Of a stretch of 64,000 bases of DNA, positions 37,188 through 46,184 are shown piece by piece; positions within the stretch are counted from its first letter, which is position 1; every line of letters starts with the position of its first letter. The notes below the pieces were generated by a model, which had not been told where the DNA came from, ran no database searches, and saw nothing but the letters and a program-made list of their open reading frames with translations. Location: assembly GCA_013540605.1 (NCBI GenBank), contig JABVCK010000020.1, positions 62,001 to 126,000 on the forward strand. The letters run 5' to 3'. A program made the position numbers and the translations under genes. The stretch is from Bacillota bacterium (GTDB taxonomy: Bacteria > Bacillota > Clostridia > Ch29).

Positions 37188-38165
37188 TTATTTACCCCAG
37201 TATTTTTTTGCTCCCGGATGGTATGGAATTTCAATGAGCGCCAGCCCTTCCGGATTGTCTCTCAACGTCTTCCATTGAGGATGTACGTCGGACAAATATT
37301 TCAAGCCTTCAGAACTGAATGAAGTTTCAAGAACGCTATTTACAATATCTTCCGGAACATCCTGATGGGCTATCCAATAAACACTGAAGAAAAAGGTTGG
37401 AACCGGTTGATCCTGGCCTTCGTATGTATTAGCCGGCAGTTCTCCCCTTTCAAAGTAAGGTGCCAGATCCACAATCTTATCCAATTCTTCATCGTTAAAC
37501 GGGATTATCAGTATATCCTTAGATGCTGCCAGTTCAACCACGCCTGCAGCCGGAGCTCCACCCTGGCCCAATGCATCAATCCTTCCATCCTGTATTGCCT
37601 GTGCTGCATCAGCAAATGAAAGTTCAACCCCTTCCACTTCAATACCCAGTGCTTCCAGCACACGTCGGGAATTATCGCTTGTGCCGGACCCAGGAGCCCC
37701 CAATGCCACTTTTTTACCGGCTAGATCGCTCATCGACTTTATGTTCTTGCCTTTCAGGGTGACAAAGTAGTGTGGACTATTATATACTTCACATAATGCA
37801 GTAATAGTCTGCTTAGTATTGCCTTCAAAGTTACCCTTGCCATTCCAGGCTTCATACATATGTGAAGAATATGCAAACCCAAATTCAGCCTCTCCGGTCA
37901 ATACGCGTCTTGTATTTTCAACAGAACCGCCCGTGGCTTCTATAGAAAAATTAACTCCGGGAATATTCTCATTGAACAGTGCGACCGCTCCACCGACCAT
38001 GTTGTACCACGTACCCCCAGGATTGCTGCTCACAAACGAGTAGTGCTCTACCTTTTGAGACCCTTGATCGTTACTTCCTGTATCTTGTCCTGAGCAGCCG
38101 GTAACCGCTATCATACTGAGAACTATTAACCCCATTATAAATCTCTTTACCAGTCTGTTTTTCAT
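37188..38165 (-). CDS. TAXI family TRAP transporter solute-binding lipoprotein
   Basis: 325 residues from the ATG at 38165 behind GAGGAGGG; the GTG at 38180 overlaps that RBS. A lipoprotein signal with lipobox VTGC (Cys about 24) anchors it outside the cell. Family features: SFVSSNPGGTWYNMVGGAVA near 45, FGFAYSSHMYEAW, and GKKVALGAPGSGTSDNSRRVLEALG. It captures the substrate for the fused permease. TAXI proteins bind various carboxylates including glutamate and dicarboxylates; the ligand here is not readable. Confidence 0.92.
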   Translation of the reverse strand: MKNRLVKRFIMGLIVLSMIAVTGCSGQDTGSNDQGSQKVEHYSFVSSNPGGTWYNMVGGAVALFNENIPGVNFSIEATGGSVENTRRVLTGEAEFGFAYSSHMYEAWNGKGNFEGNTKQTITALCEVYNSPHYFVTLKGKNIKSMSDLAGKKVALGAPGSGTSDNSRRVLEALGIEVEGVELSFADAAQAIQDGRIDALGQGGAPAAGVVELAASKDILIIPFNDEELDKIVDLAPYFERGELPANTYEGQDQPVPTFFFSVYWIAHQDVPEDIVNSVLETSFSSEGLKYLSDVHPQWKTLRDNPEGLALIEIPYHPGAKKYWGK

Positions 38166-38268
38166 AAATACCCTCCTCACCTATTCTATAGTTTTTCAAT
38201 CATGGTTCTTGTCTCCACATCATCTGCTTGGTCAGTAACTGTGATTTTTGGCAAGATACCGGTATAGG

Positions 38269-38751
38269 CTATTCCTGATTTTCCTTTATTGCCCTTGCAT
38301 ATCTCTTTTTCTTAGTGTTTGATAGTTGTTGATCGGTACCAAACTTTAACACCTTTGCAGGGCAGTATTTGACGCATTGAGGGTCTCCGTTGCACAAATC
38401 ACATTTTTGAGACACCCCAATCCTTTTATCAACAGTTATTGCCCCAACGGGACATACATTGACACAGGTGCTGCATCCGATACACCTGCCCTCATCTACC
38501 ATTACCGGAGATTCCTTGTCCTTTCTTGACAGAGCGCCGGTAGGGCATGCTTTGATACAGGGAGCGTCAGCACAGTGCTGACATACCACCGGAATCCTGG
38601 TTCCGTCATCAAACTCCACAATTTTTATCTTTGATTTCTTTGCATTACCCACCTTAAAATGCTCAAAAGCGCATATTAATTCGCAGAGCCTGCATCCGGA
38701 ACACATGTTTTTTACATCATCAAGATTTTCAATAAAAATTACCTTTTCCAA
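38269..38751 (-). CDS. 4Fe-4S polyferredoxin
   Basis: 160 residues from a TTG at 38751 with AGAGGGTG just upstream; a GTG at 38784 has no RBS. Sixteen cysteines for four clusters: CSGCRLCELIC, CQHCADAPCIKAC, CIGCSTCVNVC and CDLCNGDPQCVKYC. It is a second member of the HycB/AorA group in this cluster. It follows the flavin reductase gene by about 40 bases and may be its electron donor or acceptor, or serve the tungsten enzyme together with the other polyferredoxin. Confidence 0.85.
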   Translation of the reverse strand: MEKVIFIENLDDVKNMCSGCRLCELICAFEHFKVGNAKKSKIKIVEFDDGTRIPVVCQHCADAPCIKACPTGALSRKDKESPVMVDEGRCIGCSTCVNVCPVGAITVDKRIGVSQKCDLCNGDPQCVKYCPAKVLKFGTDQQLSNTKKKRYARAIKENQE

Positions 38752-38793
38752 CCTATACACCCTCTTCCATATGAGTAGCCCCACTAAATCTGC

Positions 38794-40797
38794 TTAAAAA
38801 GCATCCTGATGGATTATCTCCCGCGCCGCATCGTAAGCACTGTGTATGGCATCAATTACTCTGCGTGGTTTAACACAGTCGCCAATGTAGAAAACTTTCA
38901 CTTCTTTATTGCCAGATTTAATCTCTGCTGGTCTGCTGCTCAAATCCAGTACTTCTGGCAGAGTTGCTTGGGAACCTATGGAGATAATAGCTGCATTAGC
39001 CTTAACTCTATATGTTTCATCTCCTGTAACGATATCGACGGATTCGCCATTTACTCCAGATATTCGCGAATTGGTGAACACTTTCACATTAAATCGTTCA
39101 AATTTCTTCTTTAAGAATTCCCTTTCTTCCGGTAATGCGTCTAACGCAACGTCTCCCATTATTTCTACCAAACTCACATTGAGACCTTTCTGAGCCAAAT
39201 AATCCGCTGTCTCACACCCAACCAGGCCTGCTCCAACAATAAGAACATGCTGAGCATCAAACTTCTTGCCTGCCAACACGTCATTGGCATATAATACCTG
39301 CATATCTTTAAAATCGATCTGATTCATTTCCCTCGGATGAGCCCCTGTAGCACAAATTAAAATATCAGGCATAGCATCTTCCAGCAAGTCCATAGTTAAT
39401 TCGGTGTTCAATCTAATATCCACTTTGAGTTGAGTAAGTTCACGCTCTAAATATTTCACCAGAAGCACCAGTTCTCCCCGGTCTGGAGGTACCGAAGCAA
39501 TATTGATCTGTCCGCCCAGTTTGTCGGTTTTTTCGAGTAGAATAACTTCATGACCTTTCATCGAACACAGGCGAGCGCACTCCATCCCGGAAACCCCTCC
39601 ACCAACAATCAGGATCTTCTTCTTATCAACTGTCTGAGTGAAATCGATCAATTCTTTATCAACCAAACCGATTTCAGCATTTACAGCGCAACATATCTTT
39701 TCCTGCTTTAATATTTTTGTGTAGCATCCCTGATTGCACCCAATGCATGGACGAATCGTTTCCTCTTTCCCTGCCGCGGCTTTATTAACCCATTGCGGAT
39801 CAGCTAATAAAGGCCTTCCCAGAGCAACTAAATCCGCCTTGTTATTACTTATGATTTCTTCTGCAAGTTCCGGCGTATTGATACGGCCTAGTGCAATCAC
39901 CGGGAGATCTGTATGCTTTTTCAGTTCCTCTGCCAGGTATACCAGGCATCCTTGGCTGGTACCAAGGGGTAGTGTCCGCATAAAAGTATGGGGATTATCT
40001 AACGACCATAGATTATTGTCGCCTGGTGCCCCTGCAGAAGCTTGGATACCGTCAGCCCCTGCGTCTTCAAGAAATTTCACCAGTTGAGCACTATCGTTTA
40101 GTGTTAATCCATTCATCTGATATTCATCAACGCTTATCTTGATGGTTACTGGGAAATCCTTCCCTACAGCGCTTTTTATTGCCTTTACAACTTCCACTAA
40201 AAACCTTGACCTATTCTCAATACTGCCTCCCCATTTATCGGTTCTAAAGTTCGATAATGGAGAGAGAAAGTTTGCAGGCAGATATCCATGGGCGGAATGA
40301 ATATCTATACCGTCAAACCCAGCGCTTTGCGCTCTCTTTGCAGCTTCAGCGAATTTTTTGATAGTCTCTTCTATTTCATCATTGGTCATCTCTCTAGGCA
40401 CATCCGCTTCACTGTTATAGGGTACCGCACTAGCACCTATCGGCTGCAGGCCTGTCAGTTTAATTTTAGACCGCCTTCCGCAATGCTGTATTTGCATAAA
40501 TACCTTGCACCCATGCTTCTTTATTGTATCCGCCAAGCTGCTGAGACCGGCAATGGTTTCATCTCTGTCAATACCTATCTGATACACATATCCTTTACCT
40601 TCTTGGGAAATATAGCTTCCCTCTACTATCACCAGACCCACACCGCTTGCTGCTTTCTGATCATAAAATTTCAGCAATTGTTCTGTGACTATTCCATCCG
40701 GGCTTGCATAGTTAGCAGTTGTGGGAGACGAAACCAATCGATTTTTTATCTCAACCTTTCCAATGCTAATTGGTGACAACATTTTTTTGTTATACAT
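38794..40797 (-). CDS. Old-yellow-enzyme family reductase with FAD/NAD domain (FadH/2-enoate reductase type)
   Basis: 667 residues, typical for this family. The N-terminal barrel binds FMN (RLVSSPTTANYASPDG, HCGRRSKIKL, HSAHGYLPANFLSPLSN). A 4Fe-4S site follows (CIGCNQGCYTK and a later Cys in ICCAVN), then an FAD fold (ILIVGGGVSGMECARL) and a pyridine nucleotide fold (VLIVGAGLVGCETADYL). Such enzymes reduce carbon-carbon double bonds of dienoyl-CoA or enoates, or demethylate amines. In this catabolic cluster reduction of an unsaturated acid intermediate is the best guess. It lies between the M29-like gene and the second polyferredoxin. Confidence 0.9.
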   Translation of the reverse strand: MYNKKMLSPISIGKVEIKNRLVSSPTTANYASPDGIVTEQLLKFYDQKAASGVGLVIVEGSYISQEGKGYVYQIGIDRDETIAGLSSLADTIKKHGCKVFMQIQHCGRRSKIKLTGLQPIGASAVPYNSEADVPREMTNDEIEETIKKFAEAAKRAQSAGFDGIDIHSAHGYLPANFLSPLSNFRTDKWGGSIENRSRFLVEVVKAIKSAVGKDFPVTIKISVDEYQMNGLTLNDSAQLVKFLEDAGADGIQASAGAPGDNNLWSLDNPHTFMRTLPLGTSQGCLVYLAEELKKHTDLPVIALGRINTPELAEEIISNNKADLVALGRPLLADPQWVNKAAAGKEETIRPCIGCNQGCYTKILKQEKICCAVNAEIGLVDKELIDFTQTVDKKKILIVGGGVSGMECARLCSMKGHEVILLEKTDKLGGQINIASVPPDRGELVLLVKYLERELTQLKVDIRLNTELTMDLLEDAMPDILICATGAHPREMNQIDFKDMQVLYANDVLAGKKFDAQHVLIVGAGLVGCETADYLAQKGLNVSLVEIMGDVALDALPEEREFLKKKFERFNVKVFTNSRISGVNGESVDIVTGDETYRVKANAAIISIGSQATLPEVLDLSSRPAEIKSGNKEVKVFYIGDCVKPRRVIDAIHSAYDAAREIIHQDAF

Positions 40798-40817
40798 ATT
40801 TATCTCCCTTTCTCAAA

Positions 40818-41911
40818 GTTAGATCATAACTTTACCCTTATCCATAACCACCTTGCCGTCAAACTCAATCACAGCATCCTTGAATATGGCATCAATGTGG
40901 CACGGTGCTTTGACCTTTCCCCCTATGCTATAGTTGCTTCCTATCCCGATATGGGCATTGCCCAAACGGCCTAAGTCTTCCAAGTTCGTTGAGTATAGCC
41001 TTGCACAGGGATTGAGCCCTATTGCGAACTCCGCTATGTTATATGCCGTCGGGTCGTTCAGGTTCTTTAATATGGCCTTGAAATCTTCTGCCTGAGATCC
41101 GCCTTTAATGTCTGTAATATTACCCGACTTCACTTCTATAGTTACAGGGGTTTCCCTGGTAACTCCCACAGACATTATTCTCACATCGGCAACAATTACT
41201 CCTTCAGCAGTCCCTTCTATTGGCGAAATATTTATCTCACTGTCCGGAAATGCCCCAAATCTGCCCGGCTCACGGAACAATCCCGTCTCATACTGCACCG
41301 GACGTCCTTTTATAACGCCTTTTATGTCGGTACCGCGTTCGGTTCGGATCCTTACCTCGGTGGTCTTATCCAGGATAGCTCCAAGTTTCCTCCCAAGTCG
41401 ATCACATTCTTCAAAATCTCCCAGTATGGCACCCGTACATAAGGCATCTTCCGTAACATCACACATGGTCGCTCCCCTAGCTCCGTTTTTTATCGCTTCT
41501 ATCCTTGCGTCTGTGTGAGTCTGGGAGTATGATGTCGGGAGAAAGAATACATCTGCTTCTCTGCATGCAGCCACTACAGGTTGTGGAAGCTGCGCTCCAT
41601 GTACCCCTGGAGGTACTATTGCTACTATGATCGGTACGCCTCCTGCCGTTACGGTAGCTGCTGCAAGCGCCTCTGCAATTCGCATCTTATTGGTATCTGT
41701 CGAAATAACTACCTTTTCCCCAGGTTTCACAGCGGCACACTGTACTACAGCCTTTGTCGCTCCTTTCATCAGTTCTATAAAGCTCGATGATGCCGGAACA
41801 TAATGTGGATATGTTATTGGCCAATTCTCACTTGCCAATTTCACTACCTCCTTCTTATTTTTGTAGTTTTTATTTTAGTAAATCGTTTGCTTAATTGGGC
41901 AAAAAATATAT
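40818..41911. repeat. Direct duplication of 1,094 bp, left copy
   Basis: This segment, holding a whole M29/NicX-like gene and 67 bases of its 5' flank, recurs at 42999-44092 with no difference that I can see in either DNA or protein. The offset is 2,181 bases. Identity starts abruptly at GTTAGATC just past the stop codon and ends at AAAAAATATAT, so the copying event is recent or identity is maintained by gene conversion. Confidence 0.93.
40819..41844 (-). CDS. M29 aminopeptidase/NicX-like metalloenzyme, copy 1
   Basis: 341 residues, behind AAGGAGGT. The family unites M29 aminopeptidases (AmpS/AmpT) and 2,5-dihydroxypyridine 5,6-dioxygenase NicX. Family features include KPGEKVVISTDTNK, an ARGATMCDVTEDALC segment, RIRTERGTDI, GEIF-like Glu-rich strand replaced by EINISPIEGTAEG, and the terminal HIDAIFKD with the HxD pair that serves as metal ligand in this group. 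An anaerobe is unlikely to use the dioxygenase reaction, so hydrolysis of an amide or peptide-like bond, or a ring-opening hydrolysis, is more plausible. An identical copy lies 2.2 kb upstream. It precedes the flavin reductase gene. Confidence 0.85.
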   Translation of the reverse strand: MKLASENWPITYPHYVPASSSFIELMKGATKAVVQCAAVKPGEKVVISTDTNKMRIAEALAAATVTAGGVPIIVAIVPPGVHGAQLPQPVVAACREADVFFLPTSYSQTHTDARIEAIKNGARGATMCDVTEDALCTGAILGDFEECDRLGRKLGAILDKTTEVRIRTERGTDIKGVIKGRPVQYETGLFREPGRFGAFPDSEINISPIEGTAEGVIVADVRIMSVGVTRETPVTIEVKSGNITDIKGGSQAEDFKAILKNLNDPTAYNIAEFAIGLNPCARLYSTNLEDLGRLGNAHIGIGSNYSIGGKVKAPCHIDAIFKDAVIEFDGKVVMDKGKVMI

Positions 41912-41937
41912 TCGTACTTTTCTGTTTGATGCTCGGG

Positions 41938-42237
41938 TTAGCCCCCATCCATTACGTTTAAGATGCATATACTGGCATTCCCGATTATCCTATAATCTTC
42001 AGCTTTCTTCCTGCAATCCAGCACGTAGCCATCCATAATAAATACTAGAGACTTATTCAAGTGCCCTTGTTTATCTTCGGTTAAAAAAGTTATTATCCAG
42101 TCTCCGTATCTTATTGATAGTTCCTCAAACACTTTGTTCAGACTGACAACATCATCATGGAACAATAGCACTGTCTGAATACTTTGACGCCCTTCCACCA
42201 TTGGGATTTCAACGGAAACTTTTATTGTCTTATCCAT
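41938..42237 (-). CDS. Small beta-grasp (ubiquitin-like/MoaD-type) protein ending in Gly-Gly
   Basis: 99 residues behind GCAGGG. The sequence alternates strands and one helix (SLNKVFEELSIRYGDWI) and ends ILNVMDGG, a terminal di-glycine as in MoaD and ThiS sulfur carriers. It follows the other MoaD-like gene by five bases, so both are made together. A sulfur-carrier role for the pterin cofactor of AOR, or as a protein modifier, is inferred. Sequence similarity to MoaD proper is weak, so it could also be a structural beta-grasp protein. Confidence 0.6.
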   Translation of the reverse strand: MDKTIKVSVEIPMVEGRQSIQTVLLFHDDVVSLNKVFEELSIRYGDWIITFLTEDKQGHLNKSLVFIMDGYVLDCRKKAEDYRIIGNASICILNVMDGG

Positions 42238-42242
42238 GATTT

Positions 42243-42551
42243 TTACCCTGCAACTATGGGGGGCATCAATGTTACTGTATTGCCTTCTTGAAGCTTAGTG
42301 AAGCATAATTCATCATAATCTAATATCCTCTTCCCGTTTAACAAGATTACGCAAGAACTTATATCTTTTTTTTCTATAATACTCTTCTTGATTAAATCTA
42401 AAGCTTCACTATCATAATCATAGTTCACGCTTATTCTTTCTATCAAATCTAGCAGTGAACTACCTGAAGCAAAACATACTTTTATCAATCTGTTTCCCGG
42501 TTTATTATGAATAGGTCCAAATAACTCAACATTAATTTCTATCTGTTCCAT
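42243..42551 (-). CDS. MoaD/ThiS-like sulfur carrier protein
   Basis: 102 residues from the ATG at 42551 behind GGGAGG. It reads like MoaD family proteins: VELFGPIHN at the start, SGSSLLDLIERI, ILLNGKRI, then LQEGNTVTLMPPIVAG. MoaD normally ends PPVAGG with an adenylated last glycine; here one glycine is missing, so the tail is AG. In tungsten and molybdenum cofactor synthesis the carrier donates sulfur to form the dithiolene. The gene sits between the cupin and the second beta-grasp gene in the AOR cluster. Confidence 0.75.
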   Translation of the reverse strand: MEQIEINVELFGPIHNKPGNRLIKVCFASGSSLLDLIERISVNYDYDSEALDLIKKSIIEKKDISSCVILLNGKRILDYDELCFTKLQEGNTVTLMPPIVAG

Positions 42552-42629
42552 TTTTCCTCCCAAACCTTTAAACTACCAAAATTCTATTTAGAACTTGTAC
42601 ATTTTCAATTCTTTTTAGTATCTTATAAT

Positions 42630-42980
42630 TCATTCTCGGTCAGGTGGGCTCTTAATTATAATTGCCTTTAGCGGCTCTTCGAAAGGATTATACGTCTCAT
42701 GTTCGATTCCTGCCGGAATTAAAACCACATCTCCTACGCCAAAGGTCTTTCGGGAGTATTTTGTGCTTGAGATACCTTTTCCGGATAAAGTTATAATTAT
42801 TTCGTCCTGCTCTTCATGAATATGCGGTTTATGTATATAACCGGGAAGGTATTCTGTTATCTTTACCATAACTTTGTCTGAGAGACCCTTTCCATCTTTG
42901 CCAATAAGTACTTTTGTAAGACCCCAGTCCACATTTATGTAATCAGCTTCAGATTCTTTAAATACTGTTATATCATCCAT
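42630..42980 (-). CDS. Single-domain cupin protein
   Basis: 116 residues. Cupin motif 1 is visible as PHIHEEQDEIIITLSGKG (His, His, Glu ligands) and motif 2 as VLIPAGIEHETYNP with the last His. Such proteins bind a metal and act as isomerases, dioxygenases, decarboxylases or sensors. It is encoded 19 bases behind the stop of M29-like copy 2 and thus inside the duplicated neighbourhood. Its specific activity is unknown. Confidence 0.88.
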   Translation of the reverse strand: MDDITVFKESEADYINVDWGLTKVLIGKDGKGLSDKVMVKITEYLPGYIHKPHIHEEQDEIIITLSGKGISSTKYSRKTFGVGDVVLIPAGIEHETYNPFEEPLKAIIIKSPPDRE

Positions 42981-42998
42981 CTCTAGTCGGCCTCCTAT

Positions 42999-44092
42999 GT
43001 TAGATCATAACTTTACCCTTATCCATAACCACCTTGCCGTCAAACTCAATCACAGCATCCTTGAATATGGCATCAATGTGGCACGGTGCTTTGACCTTTC
43101 CCCCTATGCTATAGTTGCTTCCTATCCCGATATGGGCATTGCCCAAACGGCCTAAGTCTTCCAAGTTCGTTGAGTATAGCCTTGCACAGGGATTGAGCCC
43201 TATTGCGAACTCCGCTATGTTATATGCCGTCGGGTCGTTCAGGTTCTTTAATATGGCCTTGAAATCTTCTGCCTGAGATCCGCCTTTAATGTCTGTAATA
43301 TTACCCGACTTCACTTCTATAGTTACAGGGGTTTCCCTGGTAACTCCCACAGACATTATTCTCACATCGGCAACAATTACTCCTTCAGCAGTCCCTTCTA
43401 TTGGCGAAATATTTATCTCACTGTCCGGAAATGCCCCAAATCTGCCCGGCTCACGGAACAATCCCGTCTCATACTGCACCGGACGTCCTTTTATAACGCC
43501 TTTTATGTCGGTACCGCGTTCGGTTCGGATCCTTACCTCGGTGGTCTTATCCAGGATAGCTCCAAGTTTCCTCCCAAGTCGATCACATTCTTCAAAATCT
43601 CCCAGTATGGCACCCGTACATAAGGCATCTTCCGTAACATCACACATGGTCGCTCCCCTAGCTCCGTTTTTTATCGCTTCTATCCTTGCGTCTGTGTGAG
43701 TCTGGGAGTATGATGTCGGGAGAAAGAATACATCTGCTTCTCTGCATGCAGCCACTACAGGTTGTGGAAGCTGCGCTCCATGTACCCCTGGAGGTACTAT
43801 TGCTACTATGATCGGTACGCCTCCTGCCGTTACGGTAGCTGCTGCAAGCGCCTCTGCAATTCGCATCTTATTGGTATCTGTCGAAATAACTACCTTTTCC
43901 CCAGGTTTCACAGCGGCACACTGTACTACAGCCTTTGTCGCTCCTTTCATCAGTTCTATAAAGCTCGATGATGCCGGAACATAATGTGGATATGTTATTG
44001 GCCAATTCTCACTTGCCAATTTCACTACCTCCTTCTTATTTTTGTAGTTTTTATTTTAGTAAATCGTTTGCTTAATTGGGCAAAAAATATAT
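42999..44092. repeat. Direct duplication of 1,094 bp, right copy
   Basis: Second copy of the segment at 40818-41911. The 1,087 bases between the copies hold the cupin and the two beta-grasp genes. The 5' flank included in the repeat (AGTAAATCGTTTGC and neighbours) may carry the same operator or promoter in front of both copies. Confidence 0.93.
43000..44025 (-). CDS. M29 aminopeptidase/NicX-like metalloenzyme, copy 2
   Basis: 341 residues, identical to copy 1 at 40819-41844, with the same RBS AAGGAGGT. See copy 1 for motifs. It is the first structural gene behind the LacI-type regulator gene and probably the first of the operon; 19 bases separate it from the cupin gene. Both copies look functional. 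Two equal copies may reflect selection for dosage or simply a recent tandem duplication. Confidence 0.85.
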   Translation of the reverse strand: MKLASENWPITYPHYVPASSSFIELMKGATKAVVQCAAVKPGEKVVISTDTNKMRIAEALAAATVTAGGVPIIVAIVPPGVHGAQLPQPVVAACREADVFFLPTSYSQTHTDARIEAIKNGARGATMCDVTEDALCTGAILGDFEECDRLGRKLGAILDKTTEVRIRTERGTDIKGVIKGRPVQYETGLFREPGRFGAFPDSEINISPIEGTAEGVIVADVRIMSVGVTRETPVTIEVKSGNITDIKGGSQAEDFKAILKNLNDPTAYNIAEFAIGLNPCARLYSTNLEDLGRLGNAHIGIGSNYSIGGKVKAPCHIDAIFKDAVIEFDGKVVMDKGKVMI

Positions 44093-44240
44093 AACTTACG
44101 ATTCGAATATATATAATAAATTGATAAATATCAAGTCTGTAAAATCTTATCAAAGTCTGTTGTGTTTAAATATCTCTTGGTTTATCAAATTTTCTCGCTG
44201 AATTGCTTATTTTTATATATAAATAAGATTCTCAACGTTT

Positions 44241-45251
44241 CTAAACGATTGACTTAGTTGATTCTCTTACAACCAATTCCGGTCTTAGAATTATTTTGTT
44301 TATATAATTCTTTTCTCCTTTTATTTCTTTTATTAAAATATCCGCAGCAATATAGCCCATTTCATGAAGCGGAACTTTGACAGTCGTCAAACTAGGGCTT
44401 GTTTTATCAGCTACTGGAAGGTCATCAAATCCCACTAAAGAAAAATCTTCAGGAATTTTCAAACCTTTTTCTTTTGCTGCAGTCATCAAGCCTACTGCAA
44501 TTAAATCGTTTGCAGCATATACTGCGGTAAAATCCACTCGTTTTTTTACCAATTCATAGAAGGCTTTGTAACCACCCTCTTCTGTCATTTCGCTTTCTAC
44601 CACTAAATCAGGATTATAGCATAAATCATTTCTTTCTAGTGAAAATTTATAACCTTCAAACCTTTTAAATGCTGTATCAACAGAAGATGGCCCCGAAATA
44701 TGCGCAATTTTTGAGTGTCCTAAAGCTACCAGATGTTCCATAGCTAAGGTCGTCCCTAAAAAGTTATCTACTATCACATAACTTTCAATTTCATTATTTA
44801 AATGCCTATTGACAAAAACATGAGGGTATTTGTTGACATTCATACTATGCAAAGTATCATCACTGATATGTGTGGTAGCAAGCAGCAAACCGTCAACCTG
44901 TCTTTGCCTCATATTGTTTATAAGTTTTTCAGCCTTAGCAAGATTATCATCGGTATTAGCTAGAATAATACTAAAACCCTTCTCAGAAGCTAATTTTTCA
45001 GCTCCTTTAAATAGAGCCGAAAAAAAGCTGTTAGTTATATCCGGTATTATCATTCCTAATGTATTAGTGGATTTAATCCTTAAACTTCTTGCTATAACAT
45101 TTGGCTTGTAATCCAATTTTTCTATAGTGTCTAATATCCTTTGCCTTGTTTCATCTTTTATATTAAGGTCCTTGGATTTTGTTATAACCCTTGATACAGT
45201 AGAAGGGCTGACACCTGCCATTTTGGCAACATCCTTAAGTGTAATCTTCAT
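44241..45251 (-). CDS. LacI-family transcription regulator
   Basis: 336 residues. Helix-turn-helix TLKDVAKMAGVSPSTVSRVI at the start, the hinge helix KPNVIARSLR near 50, then a periplasmic-binding-protein-like effector domain (TLGMIIPDITNSFFSALFKGAE; GFDDLPVADKTSPSLTTVKVP). It most likely represses the catabolic cluster downstream and responds to the imported compound or an intermediate. It lies 215 bases upstream of M29-like copy 2 on the same strand. A palindrome CGTTTCTAAACG lies at its own 3' end, and AAATCGTTTGC in both repeat copies could be an operator; both are only suggestive. Confidence 0.93.
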   Translation of the reverse strand: MKITLKDVAKMAGVSPSTVSRVITKSKDLNIKDETRQRILDTIEKLDYKPNVIARSLRIKSTNTLGMIIPDITNSFFSALFKGAEKLASEKGFSIILANTDDNLAKAEKLINNMRQRQVDGLLLATTHISDDTLHSMNVNKYPHVFVNRHLNNEIESYVIVDNFLGTTLAMEHLVALGHSKIAHISGPSSVDTAFKRFEGYKFSLERNDLCYNPDLVVESEMTEEGGYKAFYELVKKRVDFTAVYAANDLIAVGLMTAAKEKGLKIPEDFSLVGFDDLPVADKTSPSLTTVKVPLHEMGYIAADILIKEIKGEKNYINKIILRPELVVRESTKSIV

Positions 45252-45353
45252 TTAAGAAAGTTCCTCCCCGGATGACTAGTTTATTATGCATGTACAGTAA
45301 TATTATTGAAAAGAATATTAAAATTAATTCTGCATAATTATCGAATATCCTCC

Positions 45354-46184
45354 TTAGAAGTATATTTTTCCTGAGTTTATCAGTTGACAGGGTTCAAATC
45401 CGCATGAAACCTGAAGCCTTCGGCGGATGTCGAAGCGTTCCTTGAGCGCTGCCAGAGCGCGATCCAGGGTTTTACCGTCAAAGGTGTTGCCCGGGAACAG
45501 TTCGTAGCCGATTGGTCTGCCCTCGCAGTCGATCATCAGGCCCATGACCACCTGAACCTCTTTGAACTTGCCGTTCTTGCTGAAGCCGAAATCCATCAGG
45601 GAATCGGCTCGCACGCTCTCGAAGGAGAAGGTAGTAACGTTGTAAAAGACCATGTCGATCTGCATGTTGAACAGGTTGCGGTTGGCCTGAAACAGTGCCT
45701 CTTCCAACTGCTCCTTGTATTCACAGAGCAGATCCAGCGACCGGTACAACTGGTTTAAGGAGACCTTTGGCAGGTTCACAAAGTGCGTCTGATGGTTGTA
45801 CGTGGCCAGCTTGCTTCTCGGCTGCAACAGGTGCTGCACTACCATCAGAAAGGAGGCATCGCTTAAGCTAAACTGCACCTTTCTATTCCTGGTGAGGTGC
45901 GATAGCAATTTGTCCAGGTTGTACTCTTTCCATATTCTCTGGTAGATAAGGTAGCCCCAGTTAACGATGTCGGCCTCGGAGCAATCCTTGATGTCCGCTG
46001 ACTTCTGAACTTTGGAGATCTCCACCAAGCGCTTGGCCAGCCGCTGAAAGCTGGGGTTGTTCTCGATCTGTTCCAGCTTGCCCAGGTTTAAGACGACCTT
46101 GTGCTTGATGCGGCCATCTTCCCGGTAGGACCTGACGAGTTGTACATATTGATTTGTTTTGGCTTTGGTAATCTTGATGAACAT
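45354..46184 (-). pseudogene. IS1634-type transposase, 3'-truncated
   Basis: 276 codons remain from an ATG at 46184 of a protein normally near 550. The kept part is the N-terminal region and the first catalytic segment: MFIKITKAKTNQYVQLVRSY, RIKHKVVLNLGKLEQIENNP, FYNVTTFSFES, FGFSKNGKFKEVQVVMGLM, PIGYELFPGNTFDGKT. After RFDIRRR the frame leaves the family sequence and ends just outside the element. The rest of the DDE domain is missing, so it is inactive. Confidence 0.88.

Noticed and set aside
40819-41844. Annotation as 2,5-dihydroxypyridine dioxygenase
   Set aside because: The fold fits NicX, but the oxygen-dependent reaction is improbable next to tungsten and Fe-S enzymes; kept as M29/NicX-like.
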